A stretch of DNA of 41,346 nt from Pseudomonas huaxiensis (GCF_003231275.1 NZ_QKVL01000045.1:1-41346); one strand, 5' to 3'. Counted from the first letter of the stretch, positions 7,933-16,099 are shown. Notes: generated by a model from the letters alone, not told the origin. Translations and numbers: made by a program.

Positions 7933-9951
7933 TTAAACCCGCTCGAACGATTCAACACGTGCGCCAGCAGGCGCGCCGGTGGCCAGACCCAGGGTCTTCA
8001 TGCGCTCACCTTCGATGCGCGCCACTTCCTCGGCAGGAACCATGTAGCCCTGGTCGTCACGCGCAGCGTGGCGAACGAAGACTGCGACGGTGGCGAACAG
8101 GCTCACACCCACCAACCACCAGATGTGCCAGATGAAGGCAAAACCGAAGATGGTCAGGAACAGGCCCATGAACACACCGGTAGAGGTGTTGTTCGGCATG
8201 TGGATCGCTTCGTACTTGGCCGGAGCCTTGTACGCAACACCGGCTTCCTTGGCTTCGTGCCAGGCATCCAGGCCGACTTTCTCAGGCATGGTGGCGAAGT
8301 TGTAGAACGGTGGTGGCGACGAAATCGACCATTCCAGGGTGCGGCCGCCCCATGGGTCGCCGGTCACGTCCAGGTTTTCGTTGCGATCGCGGATCGACAC
8401 GTACAGCTGGATCAGCTGGCAAGCGATACCGAACAGGATCAGCACGGCGCCGACCACGGCAACGTACAGGTACGGTTCCCAGGCAGGGTTGTCCGAGCTG
8501 TTCAGACGACGGGTCATACCCATGAAGCCCAGTGCGTACAGCGGCATGAAGGCCACGTAGAAACCGGAGATCCAGAACCAGAAGGCAGCTTTGCCCCACT
8601 TCTCGTTCAGGGTGAAACCGAAGGCTTTCGGGAACCAGAAGGCGAAGCCGGCGATGTAGCCGAACACCGCACCACCGATGATCACGTTGTGGAAGTGAGC
8701 GATCACGAACAGGCTGTTGTGCAGCACGAAGTCAGCGCCCGGTACAGCCAGCAGAACGCCGGTCATGCCACCGATGGAGAAGGTGACCATGAAGCCGAGG
8801 GTCCACAGAACCGGCGCGGTGAAGCGCAGACGGCCCTGGTAGATCGTGAACAGCCAGTTGAACAGTTTTACCCCGGTCGGGATCGAAATCAGCATCGTTG
8901 CCAGACCGAAGAAGGTGTTGACGCTGGCGCCAGAACCCATGGTGAAGAAGTGGTGCAGCCATACCGCAAAGCCGAGTACCGCGATCGCGCCCGATGCATA
9001 GATCATCGAGTGGTGACCGAACAGGCGTTTGCCGGTGAAGGTCGAGGTGACTTCCGAGAACACACCGAAGGCCGGCAGGATCAGGATGTAAACCTCAGGG
9101 TGACCCCAGGCCCAGAACAGGTTGACGTACATCATCGGATTCCCACCAAGCTCGTTGGTGAAAATGTGGAAGTCCAGATAACGGTCAACGGTCAGCAGAG
9201 CCAGCGCAGCAGTCAGGATCGGGAACGAAGCGACGATCAGTACGTTGGCCCAGGTGCAGGTCCAGGTGAAGATCGGCATGTCCATCAGCTTCATGCCAGG
9301 CGCGCGCATTTTCAGCACGGTCACCAGGAAGTTCACGCCTGTCAGGGTCGTACCCAGACCGGATAGCTGTAGCGCCCAGATGTAGTAGTCAACCCCGACA
9401 CCAGGGCTGTACTGGATACCCGCAAGCGGCGGATAAGCCACCCAGCCGGTCTTGGCGAACTCGCCGACGCCCAGGGAGATGTTGACCAGCGCAACGCCGG
9501 ACACCAGCAGCCAGAAGCTCAGGGAGTTGAGGAACGGGAAGGCAACGTCACGTGCACCGATCTGCAGAGGCAGGGCCAGGTTCATCAGGCCGGTGAAGAA
9601 TGGCATCGCCATGAAGATGATCATGATCACACCGTGAGCGGTGAAGATCTGGTCATAGTGCTCTGGAGGCAGGTAGCCCTCGGCACCACCGGTGGCGGCC
9701 GCGAGCTGGGTACGCATCATGATGGCGTCGGCGAAGCCGCGGATCAGCATGAGCATCGCGACGATGATGTACATCACGCCGATCTTCTTGTGGTCGACCG
9801 AGGTCAGCCACTCGGTCCACAAGTAGGTCCACTTCTTGTAGTAGGTGATTAGCGCGAACAACGCGATACCGCCGAGCGCAATCATGGCGAGCGTCACCAT
9901 GACTATCGGCTCGTGGTACGGGACCGCGTCCAGACTTAATTTACCGAACAT
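7933..9951 (-). CDS. cyoB: Cytochrome bo3 ubiquinol oxidase subunit I
   Basis: The 672-residue catalytic subunit of the haem-copper oxidase, which reduces oxygen to water with electrons from ubiquinol and pumps protons. The redox ligands are all visible: FTAHGVIM (low-spin haem b His), WAWGHPEVYI (CuB His and the cross-linked Tyr), the HH pair in LFGHHSM (CuB), and VIAHFHNV (haem o3 and haem b His). The D-channel motif around NLFWAWGHPE and the extra C-terminal helices of the bo3 type are present. Length equals the family norm (about 660-670). It starts three bases after the cyoA stop. Confidence 0.98.
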   Translation of the reverse strand: MFGKLSLDAVPYHEPIVMVTLAMIALGGIALFALITYYKKWTYLWTEWLTSVDHKKIGVMYIIVAMLMLIRGFADAIMMRTQLAAATGGAEGYLPPEHYDQIFTAHGVIMIIFMAMPFFTGLMNLALPLQIGARDVAFPFLNSLSFWLLVSGVALVNISLGVGEFAKTGWVAYPPLAGIQYSPGVGVDYYIWALQLSGLGTTLTGVNFLVTVLKMRAPGMKLMDMPIFTWTCTWANVLIVASFPILTAALALLTVDRYLDFHIFTNELGGNPMMYVNLFWAWGHPEVYILILPAFGVFSEVTSTFTGKRLFGHHSMIYASGAIAVLGFAVWLHHFFTMGSGASVNTFFGLATMLISIPTGVKLFNWLFTIYQGRLRFTAPVLWTLGFMVTFSIGGMTGVLLAVPGADFVLHNSLFVIAHFHNVIIGGAVFGYIAGFAFWFPKAFGFTLNEKWGKAAFWFWISGFYVAFMPLYALGFMGMTRRLNSSDNPAWEPYLYVAVVGAVLILFGIACQLIQLYVSIRDRNENLDVTGDPWGGRTLEWSISSPPPFYNFATMPEKVGLDAWHEAKEAGVAYKAPAKYEAIHMPNNTSTGVFMGLFLTIFGFAFIWHIWWLVGVSLFATVAVFVRHAARDDQGYMVPAEEVARIEGERMKTLGLATGAPAGARVESFERV

Positions 9952-9954
9952 CTC

Positions 9955-10905
9955 TTACTCCTCTGCCCCAGCAGCTGAATGCATACTCACGTCCATACCC
10001 TCGGTAGCGGCCGCTGCCTGCTTGTGCTCGGCCTTCTCGTGCACTACCGGCTTGCCGCGGTTCATGCCTTCGTACTTGTCGACGATGGTCTGGAACTGGT
10101 CGGCCGGTGCCACGCTGTACAGCGCTACCGGGTTGTTTTCGCTAGCTTTGGCCAAGGCTTCGTATTCAGCCTTGTCCAGCTGTTTTGGCGATTGCTTGAC
10201 TTCGTTCACCCATGCCTCGAAATCGGCCTGGGAGGTGGCGACTGCCTTGAATTTCATACCGGTGAAGCCGGCACCGCTGTAGTTCGCCGAGATACCGTCG
10301 AACACACCGTTTTCGTTGGCGATCAAGTGCAGCTTGGTGGTCATGCCGGCCATCGCGTAGATCTGGCCGCCCAGGCCCGGGATGAAGAACGAGTTCATCA
10401 CCGAATCAGAGGTCACACGGAAGTTGACCGGGGTGTTGGCCGGGAAGACGATCTTGTTGACCGTGGCAATGCCTTGTTCCGGGTAGATGAACAGCCATTT
10501 CCAGTCCAGGGCGACCACATCGATCTGCACCGGCTTCACGTCGGAAACCAGCGGACGATACGGGTCCAGCTCATGGGTGGTCTTGTAGGTCACGACGCCC
10601 AGGGCGACGATGATCAGTACCGGGATGGTCCAGATAGCGACTTCGATCTTGGTCGAGTGCGACCAGTCCGGCGTGTATTTGGCAGCCTTGTTCGAGGCGC
10701 GATACTTCCAGGCGAAGGCCAGGGTCATGAAAATGACCGGGACCACCACCAGCAGCATCAGGCCGAAGGCGATGAGGATAAGGTTCTTTTGCTCAATGCC
10801 AACCTGACCCTTCGGGTCGAGCAGGGTCCAGTTGCACCCACTGAGTAAAAGCATGCCTAAAAAGGGCAGAATGCCAAACAGTCTGGGGTAACGCTTTTTA
10901 CTCAT
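9955..10905 (-). CDS. cyoA: Cytochrome bo3 ubiquinol oxidase subunit II (lipoprotein)
   Basis: A 316-residue subunit II with a lipoprotein signal peptide ending in the lipobox LLLSGC (lipidated Cys24), two transmembrane helices (roughly residues 40-64 and 89-108), and a periplasmic cupredoxin-like domain. As in quinol oxidases of this class, the CuA-binding Cys/His set of cytochrome c oxidases is absent. Typical blocks are DWKWLFIYPEQGIATVN and VMNSFFIPGLGGQIYAMAGM. The C-terminal tail (EKAEHKQAAAATEG) is variable. GAGGTCGTGAG precedes the ATG. It is the first gene of cyoABCDE, and the 559-bp region upstream should hold the operon's regulation. Confidence 0.97.
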   Translation of the reverse strand: MSKKRYPRLFGILPFLGMLLLSGCNWTLLDPKGQVGIEQKNLILIAFGLMLLVVVPVIFMTLAFAWKYRASNKAAKYTPDWSHSTKIEVAIWTIPVLIIVALGVVTYKTTHELDPYRPLVSDVKPVQIDVVALDWKWLFIYPEQGIATVNKIVFPANTPVNFRVTSDSVMNSFFIPGLGGQIYAMAGMTTKLHLIANENGVFDGISANYSGAGFTGMKFKAVATSQADFEAWVNEVKQSPKQLDKAEYEALAKASENNPVALYSVAPADQFQTIVDKYEGMNRGKPVVHEKAEHKQAAAATEGMDVSMHSAAGAEE

Positions 10906-11233
10906 CTCACGACCTCTAGATCAGCTTGCTTCAATGCAATTTGTGTTTTGGTCGCCAACACTTCGTCCTGCCTAGTGTCAGCATTTACGGGCGAATAGGG
11001 ACATACCTTGAGAAGCGGCGCTGCTCGGCATGAACCTGGGTGGTGCGTGGTTATTATTCTGACTTCGTGGGCAACAGGCCTGTATCTCAGACCAAGTCCA
11101 TTTGGTGCGGAAAATCACGGAGAGGAGTCAGCCCTGCATCACCGCGGGCGGCGCTCGTCGAAGTCAGCGAAAAAAGCCCTGGGAGCCTTTGTTAATGCGA
11201 CTTGCAAGCAGTGCCGAACGGAAATTGGGGGCG

Positions 11234-11262
11234 ATTGTAGATAGGTAACCAACCATTGACTA
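11234..11262 (-). promoter_or_regulatory. Possible sigma70 promoter for cyoABCDE
   Basis: On the minus strand TAGTCA (11257-11262) and TACAAT (11234-11239) are spaced by 17 bases. The -10 element is good and the -35 matches four of six positions, as expected for an activated promoter. The predicted start is near 11227, about 320 bases upstream of cyoA. Confidence 0.35.
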
Positions 11263-11324
11263 TGACTTATTGAGCAACAGTCTTTTACAAGAAGTGTAAT
11301 AATCCGGCCCGATAAATCAGTTTC

Positions 11325-11339
11325 GCGACAGTTTGTCGC
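11325..11339. promoter_or_regulatory. RegA/RegR/RoxR-like palindrome upstream of cyo
   Basis: GCGACA-GTT-TGTCGC is a perfect 6-3-6 inverted repeat. From memory, the RegR/RegA-type consensus GNGRCRTTNNGNCGC matches 14 of 15 positions here. RoxR is the Pseudomonas member of this redox-responsive family and is known to affect terminal oxidase genes, so the location fits. The assignment to RoxR is an inference. Confidence 0.45.
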
Positions 11340-11385
11340 ACCCTGCTCAATAGTCCTGAAACGCCCGTACCACAAGGGTTTGACA

Positions 11386-11399
11386 TTGACGCAGATCAA
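11386..11399. promoter_or_regulatory. ANR/FNR-like box upstream of cyo
   Basis: TTGAC-GCAG-ATCAA differs at one base from the consensus TTGAT-N4-ATCAA bound by ANR (the Pseudomonas FNR). It sits about 480 bp upstream of cyoA and 65 bp downstream of the dsbB stop. ANR is known to lower cyo expression at low oxygen in pseudomonads. Whether this site mediates that, or acts on an unannotated transcript, is open. Confidence 0.5.
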
Positions 11400-11464
11400 C
11401 CAGGGTGCGCAGCCTGAGGGAAACTTCCTTCAACAAGAGGCTTGCGTCAACACATGACTTTTGT

Positions 11465-11971
11465 CTAACGCTGGCGACGGTTGCGGATGATGCCCAAAGG
11501 TACCAGGACGACGGTCAGGATGAACGCCATAAGCGCCCACTGCGCAAGGGAAAGTCCCAATACAGGTGGGTATGGCGTGGAGCAGAAACCGTCCACCTGG
11601 AAGACCAGCGGCAATACCGAGGCCAGCGGCAGTCCGTCGACGATCGGTTGCAGGGTATCGATGCCGCAGCTGACCGCCGGGTTGGCGAGGATATAGACAT
11701 GGTTGCCGGCGGCGGCGACACCGCCCAGCGCACTGAGCACCACCAGCCCCTCGAAGACGGTCAGGCTGCGCTTGCCGGGCATGGCCGCGCCGATGAAGGC
11801 GAACAGGGCGATCAGCAACAGCGCATAGCGCTGCAGGATGCACAACGGGCAAGGCGCCTCGCCAAGAACGATCTGCATGTACAAGGCACCGCCGATCAGC
11901 GCCAGACAGATCACACCCAACAGCACCAGGAAGCGCCTCTCGCGATTGAGACGCTGCGTTTGCTCGTTCAT
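11465..11971 (-). CDS. dsbB: Disulfide bond formation protein B
   Basis: A 168-residue inner-membrane protein that re-oxidises periplasmic DsbA and passes the electrons to ubiquinone. Four hydrophobic helices are seen. The first redox pair is C41 and C44 in APCPLCILQRY, followed by the conserved Arg48. The second pair is C102 (VSCGID) and C130 (GFCSTPY). I chose the ATG at 11971, which has AAGGGA about seven bases upstream; the frame stays open 35 codons further (to 12076), but that extension is not typical of the family. The quinone link is a functional tie to the adjacent cyo operon, though the two are not clearly one transcript. Confidence 0.93.
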   Translation of the reverse strand: MNEQTQRLNRERRFLVLLGVICLALIGGALYMQIVLGEAPCPLCILQRYALLLIALFAFIGAAMPGKRSLTVFEGLVVLSALGGVAAAGNHVYILANPAVSCGIDTLQPIVDGLPLASVLPLVFQVDGFCSTPYPPVLGLSLAQWALMAFILTVVLVPLGIIRNRRQR

Positions 11972-12144
11972 TGCCATTCCCTTCACTAGGTGGTTCGACT
12001 CGGCCTCGCTGAAAGCCGCGGGGCGCACAAGATGACGGCGCGCCGGCCGAAAGTCTACATGCAGACCGCGGATCAAAGGTGAAGTCCGTGTGAAAAGGCA
12101 GGCGCAGGAAGGAGTGAAGAGGAGGCTGATTAAAGGAGGATTAA

Positions 12145-12187
12145 TGAAAAAGCACCGCGACGACTCAGCATTGCGCCGAGCCGTCGC
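12145..12187 (-). terminator. Probable terminator after hmp
   Basis: Stem CGCGACG (12155-12161) pairs with CGTCGCG (12181-12187), with a further three-pair extension after a mismatch. On the minus strand it is followed by GTGC and a T run from 12145-12150. It begins about nine bases past the hmp stop. Confidence 0.65.
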
Positions 12188-12195
12188 GATTGGGC

Positions 12196-13377
12196 TTATT
12201 CCAGCGCCGCAGCCGGCCCGAAGAACTCATAACGGCTCTGCCCTTCCGGCACGCCCGCAGCCTTCAACTGGCGCTTCACCGCCGCCATGAACGGCTTGGG
12301 CCCGAGGAAGTAGGCATCCACATCCCGCTCCAGCGGCAACCAGCCGGCCAGTTGCTCCTGGCTCAGGTAACCCAGGGCATCCCCCGGCAGGCTCACGCCG
12401 TCATCTTCGTCATAGCAATAGAAACGCTTGAGCTGCGGATGCCGCGCCGCCAGCGCATCAACGTGTTCACGGAAGGCATGCACCGCACCGTTGCGGGCGC
12501 AATGGATGAAGTGCACCAGCCGTCCGCTGTCCAGCGCCGCATCCAGCATCGCCAGGGTCGGGGTGATGCCGACGCCGCCACTGATCAGCACCAGCGGCTT
12601 GTCGCTGGCGGCCAGGACGAAATCGCCCGCCGGTGGGAACAGGTTGATGCTGTCGCCCACTTTCAGTTGGTCATGCAGGTAGTTGGACACCTTGCCGCCC
12701 GCCTCGCGCTTGACGCTGATGCGGTACAGACGGCCGTCACCGAGGCTCGACAGGGAATAGTTGCGGCGCTGCTCCGCACCGTCGATGAACAGTTGCAGGC
12801 CGATATACTGCCCAGGCTCTGCCACCAACACCGGCTTGCCATCGACCGGCGCAAAGTAGAAGGAGACGATCTCGGCGCTCTCCTCGACCCGCTCGACCAG
12901 CGTGAACGCCCGTGCACCGCGCCAGCCACCCTCGGCCGCTTCCTTCTGCTGATACATGCCTTCTTCGGCGCCGATAAGGATGTCCGCCAATTGCTGGTAC
13001 GCCGCGCCCCAGGCCGCCAGCACTTCGGGGGTGGCGATCTCGCTGCCCAGCACTTCCTCGATGGCGCGCAACAGGCAGCGACCGACGATCGGGTAATGCT
13101 CAGGCAGGATCTGCAAGGCCACATGCTTGTTGATGATCTGACCCACCAGCCCGCCCAACTGCTCCAGTTGGTCGATATGCCGCGCGTACATCAGCACGCC
13201 GTTGGCCAGGGCCCGTGGCTGGTCGCCGCTGGACTGGTGGGCCTGGTTGAACAGCGGACGCACTTCGGGGTACTCGCTGAGCATCATTTTGTAGAAGTGG
13301 GTGGTCAGGGCTTCACCACCGCTTTCCAACAGCGGCACTGTGGCTTTGACGATTGCACGGTCTTGGGCATTAAGCAT
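12196..13377 (-). CDS. hmp: Flavohaemoprotein, nitric oxide dioxygenase
   Basis: A 393-residue flavohaemoglobin that converts NO to nitrate using oxygen and NAD(P)H. The N-terminal globin domain carries the proximal haem ligand H85 (NKHVAL) and the distal pocket residues Tyr29 and Gln53. The reductase half has the FAD motif RNYSLS, the NAD motif GGVGITP and the C-terminal YEFFGPA. Length is normal. AGGAG lies eight bases before the ATG. It is divergent from the NorR-type regulator across a 158-bp region, with a sigma54-like promoter on its side; this is the same arrangement as fhp/fhpR in P. aeruginosa. The alternative gene name is fhp. Confidence 0.96.
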   Translation of the reverse strand: MLNAQDRAIVKATVPLLESGGEALTTHFYKMMLSEYPEVRPLFNQAHQSSGDQPRALANGVLMYARHIDQLEQLGGLVGQIINKHVALQILPEHYPIVGRCLLRAIEEVLGSEIATPEVLAAWGAAYQQLADILIGAEEGMYQQKEAAEGGWRGARAFTLVERVEESAEIVSFYFAPVDGKPVLVAEPGQYIGLQLFIDGAEQRRNYSLSSLGDGRLYRISVKREAGGKVSNYLHDQLKVGDSINLFPPAGDFVLAASDKPLVLISGGVGITPTLAMLDAALDSGRLVHFIHCARNGAVHAFREHVDALAARHPQLKRFYCYDEDDGVSLPGDALGYLSQEQLAGWLPLERDVDAYFLGPKPFMAAVKRQLKAAGVPEGQSRYEFFGPAAALE

Positions 13378-13428
13378 GAAACGACTCCTGAGCCTTAGGC
13401 TTCTGGTTTAAACACTGCCCTTGTCATT

Positions 13429-13443
13429 TCAGAATTCGTGCCA
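13429..13443 (-). promoter_or_regulatory. Sigma54-like promoter of hmp
   Basis: On the minus strand the sequence is TGGCACG-AATT-CTGA. The -24 element is perfect (TGGCACG) and the -12 element is poor (CTGA against TTGC), with correct spacing. It lies about 52 bases upstream of the hmp ATG. NorR-family activators work with sigma54, and their sites lie about 50-100 bp further upstream, so the arrangement is coherent. Confidence 0.6.
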
Positions 13444-13484
13444 ACCTTAAAACCCAGCAAAATCAGGCACCTGAAAGCAAAAGA

Positions 13485-13540
13485 GTCAAAATGACACAAA
13501 GCCTGCTAGAGTCATTAAGACTAACTGGAGTCATTATGAC
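13485..13540. promoter_or_regulatory. Three NorR (FhpR) binding sites, GT-N7-AC
   Basis: Three near-palindromic 11-mers are present: GTCAAAATGAC (13485-13495), GTCATTAAGAC (13511-13521) and GTCATTATGAC (13530-13540). All contain the GT-(N7)-AC core known for NorR enhancers. Centres are 26 and 19 bp apart. The third site overlaps the start codon of norR itself (13536-13538). Three sites also control norVW in E. coli. Confidence 0.8.
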
Positions 13541-15092
13541 CGCAAAGTCCCTGCTCACCGCCCTGCTCCCTCTAGTCAGCGACCTGTCCCGCGAACTGCC
13601 GGAAGGCGAGCGTTATCGTCGCCTGCTGGAAGCCATGCGCGCCCTGCTGCCGTGCGATGCCGCCGCGCTGTTGCGCCTGGACGGTGAGTGGCTGGTACCG
13701 CTGGCAGTGGACGGATTGAGCGCCGATACCCTCGGTCGCCGCTTCCGGGTCAGCGAGCACCCGCGTTTCGCCGCCCTGCTCAGCCGCAGCGGGCCGACCC
13801 GCTTCGCCAGCGACAGCGAACTGCCCGACCCCTACGACGGGCTGGTCGAAGGCCTTCACCAGCAGCTTGAAGTCCACGATTGCATGGGCTGCCCGCTGTT
13901 CGTCGATGAACGACCGTGGGGCCTGATCACCCTCGACGCACTGTCGCCGGAGAGTTTCCAGCAGGTCGAGCTGGATTCCCTGCAAGCCTTCGCCAGTCTC
14001 GCCGCGGCCACCGTCAACGTGGCCCAGCGCATCGAACGCCTGGCCCTGCGCGCCGAGGACGAACACCAGCGCGCCGAGGTCTACCGCCAGGCCAGCGGCC
14101 AGCAGGACAAGGAACTGATCGGCCAGAGCAAGGCGCACAAGCGCCTGCTGGAAGAAATCCGCCTGGTCGGCGGCAGCGACCTGACCGTGCTGATCACCGG
14201 GGAAACCGGGGTCGGCAAGGAGTTGGTGGCCCAGGCCATCCACCAGGCCTCGCCACGAGCCGACAAACCGCTGATCAGCCTCAACTGCGCCGCCCTGCCC
14301 GACACCCTGGTGGAAAGCGAGCTGTTCGGCCATGTCCGTGGCGCCTTCACAGGCGCGGTGGGCGAACGCCGCGGCAAGTTTGAACTGGCCAACGGCGGCA
14401 CGCTGTTTCTCGATGAGGTCGGCGAGTTGCCGCTGCTGGTTCAGGCCAAACTGCTTCGAGTGCTGCAGAGCGGCCAGTTGCAGCGCCTGGGTTCGGACCA
14501 GGAACACCGGGTGGACGTGCGCCTGATCGCCGCGACCAACCGTGACCTCGCCGAGGAAGTGCGCGCCGGTCGCTACCGCGCCGACTTCTACCACCGCCTG
14601 AGCGTTTACCCGCTGCCCGTGCCGGCGCTGCGCGAGCGCGGTCGCGATGTGCTGCTGCTCAGCGGTTACTTCCTTGAACAGAATCGCTCGCGCATGGGCC
14701 TCAACAGCCTGCGCCTGAGCCCCGAGGCCCAGGCCGCGCTGCTGGCCTACGACTGGCCGGGCAATGTCCGCGAACTGGAACACCTGATCGGCCGCTCGGC
14801 GCTCAAGGCCCTCGGCCAACACCGCGACCGCCCGCGTATTCTCAGCCTCGACGCCGCCGACCTCGACCTGCCAGGTATCGCCAACGCGCCGGCCGAGCCC
14901 GCACCGTTTCACGACACCACCGACGCCGCCGTCAGCGGCGATCTGCGCCAGGCGCTGGACCTGTACCAGCGCCACCTGATAGAAGCGTGCCTGGAGCGAC
15001 ATCAACACAACTGGGCCAGCGCCGCCCGCGAACTGGGCCTGGACCGTGCCAACCTCGCCCGCCTCGCCCGTCGCCTCGGTCTACGCGGATAG
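13536..15092 (+). CDS. norR: NorR/FhpR-type NO-responsive sigma54 activator
   Basis: A 518-residue bacterial enhancer-binding protein. The N-terminal GAF domain (about residues 20-170) should hold the non-haem iron that binds NO; candidate ligands lie in the DPYDG and HDCMGCP segments (Cys116, Cys119). The central AAA+ domain has Walker A GETGVGKE, the sigma54-contacting GAFTGA loop, and Walker B LFLDEVGEL. A C-terminal Fis-type helix-turn-helix ends the protein (ASAARELGLDRANLARLARR). I chose the ATG at 13536, which follows TGGAG at the right spacing; an upstream in-frame ATG at 13491 lies within a NorR site and lacks a ribosome-binding site. It controls the divergent hmp gene and, given the overlapping third site, probably itself. 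The P. aeruginosa orthologue is called fhpR. Confidence 0.93.
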   Translation: MTAKSLLTALLPLVSDLSRELPEGERYRRLLEAMRALLPCDAAALLRLDGEWLVPLAVDGLSADTLGRRFRVSEHPRFAALLSRSGPTRFASDSELPDPYDGLVEGLHQQLEVHDCMGCPLFVDERPWGLITLDALSPESFQQVELDSLQAFASLAAATVNVAQRIERLALRAEDEHQRAEVYRQASGQQDKELIGQSKAHKRLLEEIRLVGGSDLTVLITGETGVGKELVAQAIHQASPRADKPLISLNCAALPDTLVESELFGHVRGAFTGAVGERRGKFELANGGTLFLDEVGELPLLVQAKLLRVLQSGQLQRLGSDQEHRVDVRLIAATNRDLAEEVRAGRYRADFYHRLSVYPLPVPALRERGRDVLLLSGYFLEQNRSRMGLNSLRLSPEAQAALLAYDWPGNVRELEHLIGRSALKALGQHRDRPRILSLDAADLDLPGIANAPAEPAPFHDTTDAAVSGDLRQALDLYQRHLIEACLERHQHNWASAARELGLDRANLARLARRLGLRG

Positions 15093-15171
15093 CGAGATGC
15101 GTTAAAGCCATGGCCGCTCGGGTCGATAACCCGGCACAAGCCTCTGAATCCCATTTTTCACGAAGGTCACT

Positions 15172-16071
15172 ATGTTCTCGCAAAAAGCTCGCGCGGACTC
15201 GCTGTCGCTGCTGCTGTTCACCCTGCGCAGCGGCAAGCTGATGGCGATCAACCTGCTCAAGGTCAGCGAGATCATTCCCTGTCCGCCGCTGACCCGCCTG
15301 CCCGAAGCGCATCCCCACGTCAAAGGCGTGGCGACCCTGCGCGGCAACCCGCTGCCGGTGATCGACCTGTCCCGCGCCATCGGCGAGCGACCGCTGGCCG
15401 ATCCCAACGGCGGCTGCCTGATCGTCACGGACATCAGCCGTTCCAAGCAGGGCCTGCATGTCCAGGCGGTGAGCCGCATCGTGCACTGCCTGAGCACCGA
15501 CATTCGGCCGCCACCCTATGCGTCTGGGGAAAAGTCGTTCATTACCGGCGTGACTCGCATCGACGACGCGCTGGTGCAGGTGCTGGATATCGAGAAGGTC
15601 ATCCACGGCATCACCCCGAGCCGCCACGACAACGCCCCGGCGCAATTGAACAGCGAAGACGCGGCGGTGCTGGCGGCGACCAACATACTGGTGGTGGATG
15701 ACAGCCAGGTTGCGCTGCAACAGTCGATCTACACCCTGCGCAGCCTAGGCCTGGAATGCCATACCGCGCGCAGCGCCAAGGATGCGATCGCGACGTTGCT
15801 GGAACTGCAAGGCACCGATCAGGAAATCAACGTGGTGGTGTCGGATATCGAGATGTCCGAGATGGATGGCTACGCCTTCACCCGGACCCTGCGCGAGACG
15901 CCGGACTTCCAGCACCTGTATGTGCTGCTGCACACCTCGCTCGACAGCGCGATGAACAGCGAAAAGGCCAAGGCGGCCGGGGCCAACGCGGTGCTGACCA
16001 AGTTCTCGTCACCGGAACTGACCGACTGCCTGATCGTGGCGGCACGGACGGTGGCGTTCGCCGAGCGCTGA
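15172..16071 (+). CDS. cheV: CheV-type chemotaxis coupling protein (CheW-REC)
   Basis: A 299-residue cytoplasmic protein with an N-terminal CheW-like domain (about 10-150; VKGVATLRGNPLPVIDL is characteristic) and a C-terminal response-regulator receiver (about 170-295). The receiver has the acidic pair D176-D177 (VVDDS), the phospho-acceptor D225 (VVSDIEMSEMDGY) and the conserved Lys in LTKFSSPE. CheV couples receptors to CheA and is tuned by phosphorylation. GAAGGT precedes the ATG. It starts 79 bases after norR in the same direction, with only a weak T-less hairpin between them (15119-15133), so read-through from norR is possible. Pseudomonads have several CheV paralogues; which one this is cannot be told. 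Confidence 0.88.
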   Translation: MFSQKARADSLSLLLFTLRSGKLMAINLLKVSEIIPCPPLTRLPEAHPHVKGVATLRGNPLPVIDLSRAIGERPLADPNGGCLIVTDISRSKQGLHVQAVSRIVHCLSTDIRPPPYASGEKSFITGVTRIDDALVQVLDIEKVIHGITPSRHDNAPAQLNSEDAAVLAATNILVVDDSQVALQQSIYTLRSLGLECHTARSAKDAIATLLELQGTDQEINVVVSDIEMSEMDGYAFTRTLRETPDFQHLYVLLHTSLDSAMNSEKAKAAGANAVLTKFSSPELTDCLIVAARTVAFAER

Positions 16072-16099
16072 TCCAAGGTTGTACCCCGAACTCCGCTCC

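Larger units (their letters stand above)
10906..11464. other. 559-bp non-coding region between cyoA and dsbB
   Basis: No credible gene is present; short open frames on either strand here lack ribosome-binding sites and recognisable products. Read on the minus strand towards cyoA, the order is: an ANR/FNR-like box (11386-11399), a 15-bp palindrome like a RegA/RoxR site (11325-11339), a possible sigma70 promoter (11234-11262), a weak hairpin followed by six Ts (around 11168-11187), then about 260 bases of leader to the cyoA start. If that promoter is the one used, the cyo mRNA has a leader of about 320 bases, which is long. Confidence 0.6.

Noticed and set aside
11139..11399. An 86-codon frame between dsbB and cyoA (minus), and a 78-codon one at 11008-11244 (plus)
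   Set aside because: Start codons are non-ATG, no ribosome-binding site, no known family. The first begins inside the ANR-like box and runs over the promoter elements.
13572..15008. A 478-codon minus-strand frame opposite norR
   Set aside because: Shadow; NorR motifs in order on the plus strand leave no doubt.
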